A stretch of DNA of 64,000 nt, taken from UBA7960 sp964624065. Its GTDB lineage: Bacteria > Bacteroidota > Bacteroidia > Bacteroidales > UBA7960. This document shows positions 1 through 8,002 of this stretch, piece after piece; positions within the stretch are counted from its first letter, which is position 1, and each line of letters opens with the position of its first letter. The notes beneath the pieces were generated by a model. That model did not search any database, was not told where the DNA came from, and saw only the letters and a list, made by a program, of their open reading frames with translations. Both the position numbers and the translations under genes were made by a program. The DNA lies in the NCBI GenBank assembly GCA_964624065.1, contig CAZUWF010000002.1, positions 1 through 64,000 on the forward strand, written 5' to 3'.

Positions 1-66
1 TTTTGTCAAATGAACAATCTTTTTTTTCTTTTTTTCTAAATGCACAATGGGTAAAATCTATTTATT

Positions 67-342
67 ATGAAAAAGTTATCCTTGATTTTTTTTGCCATCA
101 CATTGGTGGCTGTTTTTTCAATTACCTCTTGCGGCAACAGGAACAAATGGACCGAAAAGGACAAGAGCGAGTTTATCGAAGCCTGTATTAGTGAGGCTAG
201 CGTTGTAATGGAAATAGACGGAGAAACCTATTGCGCCTGCATGCTTGAGAAGATTATGGTTAAATACCCCGATCCAAAGGATGCAGACAAGGTTACAATG
301 GAGGAGGTAACTGAGTGGGCTCAGGATTGTTTGGGTCAGTAA
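67..342 (+). CDS. small cysteine-rich lipoprotein, unknown function
   Basis: A 91-residue protein. Residues 1-21 are a hydrophobic signal sequence ending in a lipobox (T-S-C22), so the mature protein should be lipid-anchored and exported. The mature part is short and acidic/helical, with a C40, a C56-A-C58 pair and a C88 near the end. This spacing could give two disulfides or a metal site. No enzyme motif is visible. It is transcribed toward tpx on the other strand, and the two genes share a strong bidirectional terminator. The start ATG follows an AT-rich leader. The function is unknown; small secreted proteins with a YCxC pattern occur in Bacteroidota as far as I recall. Confidence 0.75.
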   Translation: MKKLSLIFFAITLVAVFSITSCGNRNKWTEKDKSEFIEACISEASVVMEIDGETYCACMLEKIMVKYPDPKDADKVTMEEVTEWAQDCLGQ

Positions 343-362
343 AAAGAGTTAACCCATTTGTC

Positions 363-399
363 AAAAAACCCCGCCGAATTTTTTGCGGCGGGGTTTTTT
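363..399. terminator. bidirectional intrinsic terminator
   Basis: A perfect 8-bp GC stem (CCCCGCCG at 369-376, CGGCGGGG at 386-393) with a 9-nt loop. It is flanked by six A on the left and six T on the right, so it works in both directions. It separates the small lipoprotein gene from the convergent tpx gene. Confidence 0.9.
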
Positions 400-429
400 G
401 TTTTTGGAAAACCTTCAAAGAGGTTTATT

Positions 430-942
430 TCAAAGGATTGTTTTTACAACTTCCAGGGCCTTGTCGTAATCAGGCTCCGACGCAATTTCTTTTACAATTT
501 CCACATAGCGCACGGTATCGTCCTTATCAACAATTATTACCGCCCTTGCTGTTAGGCGCAATTCTTCGATAAGCAACCCGTACTTGGAGCTAAATTCTGT
601 TTCCTTGTGGTCTGAGGCAGTTACAACCTTCTCTATTCCTTCGGCGCCGCAAAACCTTTTCAATGCAAATGGAAGGTCGCAGGATATGGTGATGATGTTT
701 ACGTTTGGCAAACTTGCCGCTTCTTTGTTGAACCTCTTGGTTTGCAACGCGCAAATACCTGTGTCAATACTCGGGACTGCCGAGATAACCCTGATGGTAT
801 TCTTGAAATTGGCAAGTTCTATCGGCTTGAGGTCATTGCCCAAAACGGTGAATTCTGGTGCCTTGTCGCCTACTTTTACTTGCTCACCTACCAAGGTCAT
901 TGGATTGCCAAGAAATGTAACTAATTGAGAGTTTTTTTTCAT
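430..942 (-). CDS. tpx: thiol peroxidase Tpx (atypical 2-Cys peroxiredoxin)
   Basis: A 170-residue thioredoxin-fold peroxidase that reduces hydrogen and alkyl peroxides with thioredoxin as electron donor, in the cytoplasm or periplasm. The peroxidatic cysteine is C64 in the Tpx signature PSIDTGxC, and the resolving cysteine is C98 in RFCGAEG, as in E. coli Tpx. An early FxGNP motif and a late ARAVxxxD strand are also typical. The length equals that of the family (about 165-170). No signal peptide is seen. The gene is probably monocistronic; it ends at the bidirectional terminator, and 80 bp separate it from the upstream gene on the same strand. Confidence 0.95.
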   Translation of the reverse strand: MKKNSQLVTFLGNPMTLVGEQVKVGDKAPEFTVLGNDLKPIELANFKNTIRVISAVPSIDTGICALQTKRFNKEAASLPNVNIITISCDLPFALKRFCGAEGIEKVVTASDHKETEFSSKYGLLIEELRLTARAVIIVDKDDTVRYVEIVKEIASEPDYDKALEVVKTIL

Positions 943-1022
943 TTGTTTTTTGTTATTAAATTGTTAATCTCCATGACTAAACAATCCCAATTTAAAAATG
1001 TTTTTGATAGGCTTGGTCAATG

Positions 1023-1910
1023 TTAGAAGTCAACAAATTTCCCTGTGGTTTCGATCAAGTTCAAATAAACTTCTTCCGGCTTTTCAAGGCTGGGAGCTTT
1101 CGAAACAATAATCTTTACGTTTTTTCGAACCCCGTTTGAGGCTATTTCGGCAGCAGTTCGCCTATGCAATAGCAGCAGAGCATCCGAGATCTCGCTTAGG
1201 GCGATAGGGGTTTCGTTTAATGAAGGTTTTTGGAAGAATCCACTGCTGCCACTCACCTGCGATAGCAGCAAGACGGGTACATTTAACTCCCTACTCAGAT
1301 CTTTCAGGGCGAAAACCGTTTTTGCAATCCTGTCGTCGGGATGGAGGTTGGATTCGTTTGATGCTATCATCTCCAAGAAGTCAATGATGATAACATCAAT
1401 CACCCTTGAACCAAGAAGTGCCCTTGCATTTGCTCCTATCTCACCCACGGTGGCTGTATTGCTATGACTTACAAAAATTTTGGCCTTTTCGATGCAGCTA
1501 ACCAAAGTTTGGAACCTATCACGGTCACTTTCCCTTAACGTGCTGCTGTCAAGCTTGCCAATTGCCGTTCCTGTCTCGCTTTCGATTAGTCTTTGGACAA
1601 TCTTTGAACCTGAACGCTCGGCTGAAAAAATCGCGACCGAGAAATCATTTTTTACGGCCAAGTTGTTAACCACAGTCAAGAGAAATGCGGTTTTTCCCGT
1701 ACCTGGTTTGGTTGCAACCGAATAAAGGTGGGCTGGTTTTAACCCGCCAATTATTTGGTCGAGCTGTGTGAACCCGAAAAATGGCAATTTGCCTGTAAGT
1801 TCTTCTTGGGGTCGTAGGTGAAGTGCCTGCCTAACAAGGGATTTCATTCCTTCGAAAGCAAACACTTCCAACTGCTCCGTGATTTCAGGAGAATTGGTTG
1901 AGGAATTCAT
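1023..1910 (-). CDS. free-standing DnaB-C/RecA-like ATPase
   Basis: A 295-residue protein made almost entirely of a RecA-fold ATPase domain like the C-terminal motor of the replicative helicase DnaB. Visible features are an entry motif (FFGFTQLDQIIGGL), Walker A (KPGTGKTA), Walker B (VIIIDFLEMI) and a sensor-type strand (VPVLLLSQVSG). The DnaB N-terminal primase-binding domain and linker are missing. The C-terminal region where DnaB has its arginine finger (K-x-R-N-G context) instead reads SKAPSLEKPEE, so the usual finger seems lost. It may be a helicase-derived regulator or a recombination accessory ATPase. It is not the main DnaB. The upstream neighbour is the T9SS plug-like gene, 186 bp away, so linkage is uncertain. 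Confidence 0.7.
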   Translation of the reverse strand: MNSSTNSPEITEQLEVFAFEGMKSLVRQALHLRPQEELTGKLPFFGFTQLDQIIGGLKPAHLYSVATKPGTGKTAFLLTVVNNLAVKNDFSVAIFSAERSGSKIVQRLIESETGTAIGKLDSSTLRESDRDRFQTLVSCIEKAKIFVSHSNTATVGEIGANARALLGSRVIDVIIIDFLEMIASNESNLHPDDRIAKTVFALKDLSRELNVPVLLLSQVSGSSGFFQKPSLNETPIALSEISDALLLLHRRTAAEIASNGVRKNVKIIVSKAPSLEKPEEVYLNLIETTGKFVDF

Positions 1911-2096
1911 AAATAAACTTTGGTAATTGTTTCAATATTTATACATCCAGTGGGTAGTCGTGAAACTCAATGCAAAAGTACAAAAGGTTTTAGTTGCCAT
2001 TACGTCTTTTTTTTGTTTGACAATTGTGATTTTCAGTTAATTTTATTTTTTCCAAACTTCCGGCCGCCTGTTACCGATCAAAATGGCCAAGTGCAC

Positions 2097-3392
2097 CTAT
2101 GGGGTTGTCAATTGCCTCAAACCCACTAATCTATCGTAATACTCCCCCGGTTTGCGGTGGTAAATAAAAATATTGTACTCATTGCGGGCCACGGAGTGGT
2201 TTCCTTCTATCGGCTCCACCGTGGCTTGTGTTGAGCCTTCCGCAAGCACGGCGTACTGGTAGTTGTAATACCCTTGTTTTAGTAACAAGCCAGTTTGGTA
2301 TTTTTTTTCACGGTGGTTGTATGTCAACCGGTTGTATTCTGAGGGTGCCCAATCGGTAAGGGCACCTATGATATGAACCGATGCCTTGAAAAATGGCTCT
2401 GCGGCTGGCAGGCTGAAGTAAACGTAGGCATATTCGCCTTCAAGATGTTCATTGGCAAAATCGTAGTTGCTTACCAAGAATTTTCCGTTTATATGGTCAG
2501 CAAGAACGAACCCTTGGGTCGAGCGGTTGACGTCTTTTCGGAGGATTACCTCCCAAAGCCTGGAGTCGTAAATTATGTCTTCCACAAACTCTGACCCCGA
2601 CCTTAGGCTCCTGGTGTCAAACCTTCTAAAAACATTACCTCCCTCAAATAGCAGTTCATACTCGTGATCAAAAACCAATTCATTGCCAAGTACCATCCTG
2701 GGTTTAAGATTCCTTTTGGCATTGTCCCACCTGCCATTTTGAGTCACCACAACCTTAATATCCCTTTCGGGATTTGAAATTTGGTACCTACCAAGGTTTA
2801 ACGAGAAAGAAACTCGTTGGTGAGTATCGGAAAACCTGGGCAGCATTGATTGGCGGGCAGTTCCGTCAATGGCAATTGACTGTTCGTAAACCATAAACCG
2901 CCGGGTAAGCACCAGATCGTCGGGGTTTCCGTTCAAGTAAACCTTCAATATGTAATTGCCAGAAATTCGCGGTTTCATATCGGCCGTAGGAAATTCAAGC
3001 CAATACTGGGTGTAAGGCACCACCGTGTTTTTTGACCTTGAATAGTTTCGTACGATGTCTTGTTGAAAACCATCTACATACTCGAATTTTTGGATTCTTG
3101 ATGGCTCCCAATTTGCATCGCAATGAATTATCGTGTAGTGATAATTCTTGAAGTCTGCCTGTAAATCATCGAATCTGAGGATTACCTTATCGCTTGAATT
3201 GTGCAAGATTCGGGGGGCGGCGAGTTGATTGGCCGATGAGTGAAATAATACCGTCCCGATAAATTCGGAATAAACCATATCCCCGAAAAGGAAGTAATCC
3301 ATTTCTTGGGCATTTAATCTTGGCAGATTGCTCGTAGAAAATAAAACAACCAAAGCAAGAAGAATCAATGGCTTGGGGTTTTTATTATTCAT
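2097..3392 (-). CDS. T9SS plug-type protein (DUF5103 family)
   Basis: A 431-residue secreted protein with an N-terminal signal peptide (about residues 1-28, ending L-N-A-Q). The sequence matches the DUF5103 family as I know it: DxxIxTVxF-like opening, ILRFDDL, YxYxIIHCDANW and FEYVDGFQ segments, then beta-rich domains. This family includes the Plug that closes the extracellular side channel of the SprA translocon of the type IX secretion system. The protein therefore probably sits at the outer membrane and takes part in T9SS gating. No other T9SS core gene is adjacent, which is normal because these genes are scattered in Bacteroidota. Paralogous uses are possible. Confidence 0.8.
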   Translation of the reverse strand: MNNKNPKPLILLALVVLFSTSNLPRLNAQEMDYFLFGDMVYSEFIGTVLFHSSANQLAAPRILHNSSDKVILRFDDLQADFKNYHYTIIHCDANWEPSRIQKFEYVDGFQQDIVRNYSRSKNTVVPYTQYWLEFPTADMKPRISGNYILKVYLNGNPDDLVLTRRFMVYEQSIAIDGTARQSMLPRFSDTHQRVSFSLNLGRYQISNPERDIKVVVTQNGRWDNAKRNLKPRMVLGNELVFDHEYELLFEGGNVFRRFDTRSLRSGSEFVEDIIYDSRLWEVILRKDVNRSTQGFVLADHINGKFLVSNYDFANEHLEGEYAYVYFSLPAAEPFFKASVHIIGALTDWAPSEYNRLTYNHREKKYQTGLLLKQGYYNYQYAVLAEGSTQATVEPIEGNHSVARNEYNIFIYHRKPGEYYDRLVGLRQLTTP

Positions 3393-3489
3393 TTACATTT
3401 GTTTAAGTGGTGAACACCGAGGTTTCCATTTTTTTTACAAGCCAACTGGTGGCTTTTACAAATCAACTATTATGACAAATGATTGCCTT

Positions 3490-4509
3490 TCAAGTCTCCG
3501 ACAATTTACTTTCGATTTCGGCCAATATCTCAAATAATTCGTTTAAGGAGTTGGCTACAACCAGCCTCATTTTATATTGCTTGAACCCTTTAATGCCTTT
3601 GAAGTATTGCGAATAGTGTTTTCTGGTTTCGAAAATGGCCACCTTTTCACCCTTCCACTTCACAGAATCTTGCAAATGCCGCCGGCAAACACTAACCCTA
3701 TCGGCAATGGAGGGTTTGCCAATTTTGGTGCCGGTGGTCAAGTAATGCCTAACCTGGTTGAAAAGCCAAGGGTTACCGATGGCTGCCCTCCCTATCATCA
3801 AACCATCCACACCATACTTTTGAAGTGCTTCCAGTGCCGACTCTTCCGAATCTATGTCTCCGTTTCCTAAAATTGGAATAATCATTCTGGGGTTGTTCTT
3901 AACTTGGCCTATTAGGCTCCAGTCTGCAATGCCACGGTACATTTGGCATCGGGTACGCCCATGAATGGCCAAGGCTGCAATTCCGCAATCTTGAAGCCTT
4001 TCGGCAATGTCTACAATGTTTTTCGAACTTTGACTGTAACCCAACCTGGTTTTTACTGTAACCGGAGCCTCTAAAGCCCTAACGATTTGTGTTGTCATTT
4101 CTACCATCTTGGGCACATCGTTCATAATCCCAGACCCGGCACCTTTTGAGGCTACCTTGCGAACCGGACAACCAAAGTTAATGTCAACGAAATCGGGCTT
4201 GGCGGATGCGGCTACCTTGGCTGCTGAAACCATTGCATCAATGTTTGCCCCAAAAATTTGGATCGAAACTGGGCGCTCCTCTGGGTAAACATCAAGTTTG
4301 GCAAGGCTTTTTTGGGCATCGCGTATTAGCCCATCGGCCGAAATGAACTCAGTGTAAACCCAATCTGCACCGAAATCCCTACAAATGCGACGAAACGGCG
4401 GGTCGGTAATATCCTCCATAGGTGCCAGAATGATCGGTTGCCTATCAAAGGTAACATTACCGATTGTTACCGGACGGAGGATATCAAAAGTTTTGCTCGA
4501 TTCGGTCAA
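3490..4509 (-). CDS. dusB: tRNA-dihydrouridine synthase DusB
   Basis: An FMN enzyme that reduces uridine to dihydrouridine in tRNA D-loops. The TIM-barrel hallmarks are present: LAPMEDITDPPFR at the start, FxSADGLIR, SIQIFGA, DINFGCPVRKV with the catalytic cysteine, GSGIM, TVKTRLG, IHGRTRCQMYRG and GNGDI, then IGRAAIGNPWLF. There is no ATG before the conserved core. The frame runs open to a TTG at 4563, but a candidate -7 promoter element (4550-4557) lies inside that stretch. The next TTG at 4509 gives a protein of about 339 residues with a normal N terminus, so I chose it. The gene is divergent from the CPBP protease gene. Confidence 0.92.
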   Translation of the reverse strand: MTESSKTFDILRPVTIGNVTFDRQPIILAPMEDITDPPFRRICRDFGADWVYTEFISADGLIRDAQKSLAKLDVYPEERPVSIQIFGANIDAMVSAAKVAASAKPDFVDINFGCPVRKVASKGAGSGIMNDVPKMVEMTTQIVRALEAPVTVKTRLGYSQSSKNIVDIAERLQDCGIAALAIHGRTRCQMYRGIADWSLIGQVKNNPRMIIPILGNGDIDSEESALEALQKYGVDGLMIGRAAIGNPWLFNQVRHYLTTGTKIGKPSIADRVSVCRRHLQDSVKWKGEKVAIFETRKHYSQYFKGIKGFKQYKMRLVVANSLNELFEILAEIESKLSET

Positions 4510-4526
4510 CTTTTTGGTGGTTTTTG

Positions 4527-4534
4527 TATTTTTG
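4527..4534 (+). promoter_or_regulatory. -7 element (TAnnTTTG) for the CPBP protease gene
   Basis: TATTTTTG matches the Bacteroidota -7 consensus TAnnTTTG and lies 38 bp before the ATG at 4573. No clear TTTG -33 box is seen at the ideal spacing. It overlaps the 5' region of divergent dusB. Confidence 0.4.
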
Positions 4535-4549
4535 TAAATATTATTTATA

Positions 4550-4557
4550 CAAAGGTA
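4550..4557 (-). promoter_or_regulatory. -7 element (TAnnTTTG) for dusB
   Basis: On the minus strand this reads TACCTTTG. It would start transcription near 4543, which rules out the upstream TTG at 4563 and favours TTG 4509 as the dusB start. Confidence 0.5.
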
Positions 4558-4572
4558 AACCAATTACCCTTT

Positions 4573-5478
4573 ATGAACGAAAACGGAATGCTTGGTGGTA
4601 TGCACCCAGGCACAAAAATAATCTTGCTCGTTGGGTTGTGCCTGCTTGGATTGATTTTTGCATTATTAATTGGGGGAGTTATTTCATTACCATTTATTAC
4701 CAATGGAGGTTCGGATATTTTCAATAATTCCACAAACCTCAATCTGGTGAGAGCCTTGCAACTCCTTACCCACATTTTCTTATTCCTGGTTCCGGCTATT
4801 GTTTTCGCATACCTAGTTTCCCGCCAGCCACTGGTGTACCTGCAAGTCAACAAGTTTCCATCGCCGAAAAACATTGGCTTTTCATTGCTGGCATTGCTAA
4901 TGGCATATCCAATGGTAATTTATGCTGCAGAGGTCAATATGAAAATTTCTTTGCCAGAATCTATGCAAGGCATCGAAAATTGGATCAGGGAAACCGAAGC
5001 ATCGGCAAAAGATATGGTTGAAAGCCTTCTCGCGGTAAAAACTTTGGGGGCATTGGCTTTCAATATTTTCTTGGTGGCGATTGTGCCCGGAGTTGGTGAG
5101 GAAGTGATTTTTAGGGGTATAGTACTTAAAATTTTCAGGCAATGGACTGGTGGGATACACGTGGCGGTGTGGATTTCGGCCATTCTGTTCAGTGCCATAC
5201 ATTTCCAGTTTCTTGGTTTCCTGCCACGTGTAATCCTCGGGTTGGTTTTAGGCTACCTTTTCGCTTACGGAAAAAACCTTTGGCTGCCAATCGTAGCCCA
5301 CTTCTTCAATAACTTTTTGGCTGTTATTGCCTACTACTTGGCGCACAACAACCATTTAAGAAATGACCTGGAGGGTGTTGAATTTGGTTCGATTGGGCCA
5401 TTAATTGCGCTTGTAAGCCTCTTGCTCACTGTTTTGGTTTTTTACAGTTTTAGGAAAAGAAATGTAAGCGTTGGGTGA
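4573..5478 (+). CDS. CPBP-family intramembrane metalloprotease (CAAX/ABI type)
   Basis: A 301-residue polytopic membrane protein with about eight hydrophobic segments. It carries the three motifs of the CPBP (Rce1-like) family: EExxFR (EEVIFRG, about residues 176-182), FxxxH (FSAIHF, about 206) and a late HFFNN. These glutamates and histidines bind the catalytic metal. Bacterial members cleave membrane-bound substrates or serve as immunity or maturation factors; the substrate here cannot be told. An upstream in-frame ATG at 4438 would overlap dusB and both promoter elements, so ATG 4573 is used. Related to a family common in many copies in Bacteroidota. Confidence 0.85.
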   Translation: MNENGMLGGMHPGTKIILLVGLCLLGLIFALLIGGVISLPFITNGGSDIFNNSTNLNLVRALQLLTHIFLFLVPAIVFAYLVSRQPLVYLQVNKFPSPKNIGFSLLALLMAYPMVIYAAEVNMKISLPESMQGIENWIRETEASAKDMVESLLAVKTLGALAFNIFLVAIVPGVGEEVIFRGIVLKIFRQWTGGIHVAVWISAILFSAIHFQFLGFLPRVILGLVLGYLFAYGKNLWLPIVAHFFNNFLAVIAYYLAHNNHLRNDLEGVEFGSIGPLIALVSLLLTVLVFYSFRKRNVSVG

Positions 5479-5515
5479 TTGGTGGTTGTAATTATTAACG
5501 ATCTCTATGCATTGC

Positions 5516-5552
5516 CGGAAAGTCAATGGACGAAAAGTGGAAAGTCGAAACC
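5516..5552. repeat. short phased GGAAAGTCGAAA-type repeat tract
   Basis: Copies of A-A-A-G-T-[CG]-[GA]-A in close register (GGAAAGTC, CGAAAAGTGG, AAAGTCGAAA) in the gap after the CPBP gene. They resemble the degenerate 7-8 nt repeat tracts elsewhere in this window. Confidence 0.35.
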
Positions 5553-5699
5553 CAATAACTGTATTCGCCCCTGGCCAATCCCTGCCCACAATCCAAGGGT
5601 CCCTCCTGGACTACAACGGGTAATTATAATTCGTTACATCGTACTTACATTCATTTAACGCCTAATCCAAAAACATTTCGAGATTAAATTGAACATAGC

Positions 5700-6284
5700 A
5701 TGCTTGACTTTTTGATTGAAATAGATAGAGAGCTTTTCCTTTTGCTCAATGGGCTTCATAATGGCCTTTTTGATTTCTTGATGTATTGGATTAGCAACAA
5801 GGTTGTATGGGCTCCCCTATATCTTTGGGTTGCTTACTTGGCCTACAAGCGGGGAGGGTGGAGTGGATTGCTAACGGTCTTGATACTAGTTGCCGTTTTG
5901 ATAACACTGAGCGACAGGGGCTCGGTGTACATCAAGGATTTGACCACTCGTGATCGCCCTTGCGTTGAACTGCCGGCAATGGGTTATTATGTTCACACAG
6001 TGCGAGATAAGTGCATCCAACACTGGGGCTTTGTTTCGTCGCATGCCGCAAATACATTTGCCCTTGCCACTTTCGTGGTTCTTATGTTTGGCAGGAGAAA
6101 AAAATACGTGGCACAGGCTATGTTCGGGTATGCAGCTTTAAACTCATACAGCCGCATTTACTTGGGGCTGCATTATCCAGGCGACGTAATATTTGGGGCC
6201 TTGCTAGGAGTGGCAATGGGTTGGCTGGTGTTTTTTACGTGGCGAAAACTCTCTACGTGCTCGGAGTGCTTTGTGAGTGGCTAA
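5700..6284 (+). CDS. PAP2-family membrane phosphatase
   Basis: A 194-residue integral membrane phosphatase with about five to six membrane spans. The three PAP2 motifs are present: KX6RP (KDLTTRDRP, about residues 80-88), a SSH motif (SSHAANTFA, about 114) and SRxYLGLHYPGD (about 150-161), which hold the catalytic His pair and Asp. Enzymes of this type dephosphorylate undecaprenyl diphosphate, phosphatidylglycerol phosphate or lipid A. The short single-domain form fits an undecaprenyl-PP or lipid-A phosphatase, but the substrate is inferred only. It lies 221 bp after the CPBP gene and 272 bp before ffh. Confidence 0.88.
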   Translation: MLDFLIEIDRELFLLLNGLHNGLFDFLMYWISNKVVWAPLYLWVAYLAYKRGGWSGLLTVLILVAVLITLSDRGSVYIKDLTTRDRPCVELPAMGYYVHTVRDKCIQHWGFVSSHAANTFALATFVVLMFGRRKKYVAQAMFGYAALNSYSRIYLGLHYPGDVIFGALLGVAMGWLVFFTWRKLSTCSECFVSG

Positions 6285-6425
6285 GTGGCAAGAAAGGTAA
6301 AAGAAAAAGTAAACGAAAAAAGGGAGGTTTACTTGTTAAAGTGCCAATAAAAGAAAAATCAATTGGAACTATTTTTTGAGAGATTATCAATGTGATTACA
6401 TTGGTGTGGGGCAGGCAGGTTTTGT

Positions 6426-6433
6426 TATTTTTG
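6426..6433 (+). promoter_or_regulatory. possible upstream -7 element for ffh
   Basis: TATTTTTG (TAnnTTTG) 124 bp before the ffh ATG, with a TTG at 6401-6403, 22 bp upstream. A second, closer element exists at 6533-6540. Confidence 0.3.
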
Positions 6434-6532
6434 CAAAAAAGGAGCCTGTAGGTATTTCACCCTTGTCTTTGTTGACTCGATTTTCAACTTTTTGCTTGCG
6501 TTGGTTGGTCATCTTTGGATTAGCTTTTTTAG

Positions 6533-6540
6533 TACTTTTG
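6533..6540 (+). promoter_or_regulatory. -7 element (TAnnTTTG) for ffh
   Basis: TACTTTTG ends 16 bp before the ffh ATG. A TTTG at 6514-6517 could serve as a -33 box, though the 15-bp spacing is short. Confidence 0.45.
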
Positions 6541-6556
6541 CAAAAATTTTCACGAT

Positions 6557-7894
6557 ATGTTCGACAATTTAAGTGATAAGTTAGACAGGGCTTTCAAGCT
6601 CTTGAAGGGTCAAGGGCGTATTACCGAAATTAACGTTGCAGAAACCATAAAAGACATAAGGCGCGCACTGCTCGATGCCGATGTGAGCTTCAAGATTGCC
6701 AAATCTTTTACCGATAGTGTCAAGGAAAAGGCTTTGGGCCAGAACGTGCTCAACGCGGTTTCGCCCGGGCAGTTGATGGTCAAGATAGTTCACGATGAAC
6801 TCACCACCCTGATGGGTCGATCGACCGTAGAGATAGACCTCAAGGGTAGCCCGGCAGTCATTTTAATTGCAGGCTTGCAGGGTAGCGGCAAAACAACCTT
6901 TTCGGCCAAGCTGGCCAACTACCTGAAGTCAAAAAGGGGCAAGAAGGTGTTGCTTGTAGCCGGCGACGTTTACCGTCCGGCGGCCATAGACCAGTTGAAA
7001 GTTCTGGGAGAATCAATTAAGGTTGAGGTTTTCACGGTTGACGACAGCAAGGATCCCGTAGGCATTGCCAAGAAGGCTGTGGCTCACGCCAAAACTATGG
7101 GGCACCAAGTGGTGGTAGTGGATACTGCAGGCCGCTTGGCCATTGACCAGGATATGATGAACGAGATTTCTTCCTTGAAACAAACCCTTAACCCTCATGA
7201 AACCCTTTTTGTGGTTGACTCAATGACGGGGCAAGATGCCGTTAATACCGCCAAGGCCTTCAATGATAGACTTGATTTTGATGGTGTGGTGCTTACAAAG
7301 CTCGATGGCGATACTCGGGGTGGCGCTGCACTAACCATACGCTCGGTGGTTGAAAAGCCAATCAAGTTCGTGGGCGTTGGTGAAAAAATGGATGCCATTG
7401 ACCTGTTCCACCCTAGCAGGATGGCCGACAGAATCCTTGGAATGGGCGACATAGTTTCGCTTGTCGAAAAGGCTCAGGAGCAATTTGACGAGGAAGAAGC
7501 ACGAAAACTACAGAAGAAACTCGCCAAGAACCAGTTCAACTTCGACGATTTTCTTGCCCAACTGCAGCAAATCAAAAAAATGGGCAATGTAAAGGATTTG
7601 ATGGGGATGATTCCCGGAATGGGCAAGACCATAAAGGATATGGATATTGACGATGACGCTTTTAAGGGAGTTGAAGCAATAATAAAGTCAATGACCCCCG
7701 CCGAACGTCAAGACCCTTCGTTGATTAATGGTAGCCGAAGAAAGCGTTTGGCTGCGGGTAGCGGAACCAACATTCAGGAGGTAAACAAACTTATGAAACA
7801 GTTTGAAGACACGCGGAAGATGATGCGTATGGTTGCCACGGGAGGTTCGGCCAAATTAATGAATATGATGAAGGGTGCCGGTAGAAGGCGATAA
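6557..7894 (+). CDS. ffh: signal recognition particle protein Ffh
   Basis: A 445-residue GTPase that binds 4.5S RNA and signal sequences and delivers nascent chains to FtsY at the membrane. It has an N-domain four-helix bundle with the ALLDADV motif (about 37-43), then the G domain with P-loop GLQGSGKTT (about 107-115), the DVYRPAAIDQL motif, DTAGR (about 189-193), TKLDGDTRGGA (about 249-259) and GVGEKMDAIDLF. A methionine-rich M domain fills the last 150 residues. The full length matches the family. ATG 6557 follows a -7 promoter element closely. The 4.5S RNA gene was not found in this window. Confidence 0.98.
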   Translation: MFDNLSDKLDRAFKLLKGQGRITEINVAETIKDIRRALLDADVSFKIAKSFTDSVKEKALGQNVLNAVSPGQLMVKIVHDELTTLMGRSTVEIDLKGSPAVILIAGLQGSGKTTFSAKLANYLKSKRGKKVLLVAGDVYRPAAIDQLKVLGESIKVEVFTVDDSKDPVGIAKKAVAHAKTMGHQVVVVDTAGRLAIDQDMMNEISSLKQTLNPHETLFVVDSMTGQDAVNTAKAFNDRLDFDGVVLTKLDGDTRGGAALTIRSVVEKPIKFVGVGEKMDAIDLFHPSRMADRILGMGDIVSLVEKAQEQFDEEEARKLQKKLAKNQFNFDDFLAQLQQIKKMGNVKDLMGMIPGMGKTIKDMDIDDDAFKGVEAIIKSMTPAERQDPSLINGSRRKRLAAGSGTNIQEVNKLMKQFEDTRKMMRMVATGGSAKLMNMMKGAGRRR

Positions 7895-8002
7895 GGCAGC
7901 CTTCATTTCCTTGCAGGTGCGTCCATATTGCTTGAATTTTTTCCAATTTCCTTTTGGTACTTGAGGCAAAAACCTGTATAACCAAATCCATATTTGCAAG
8001 AA

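Noticed and set aside
3..191. Open frame overlapping the small lipoprotein gene
   Set aside because: It is out of frame with the lipoprotein, has no motif, and is phenylalanine-rich from T-runs.
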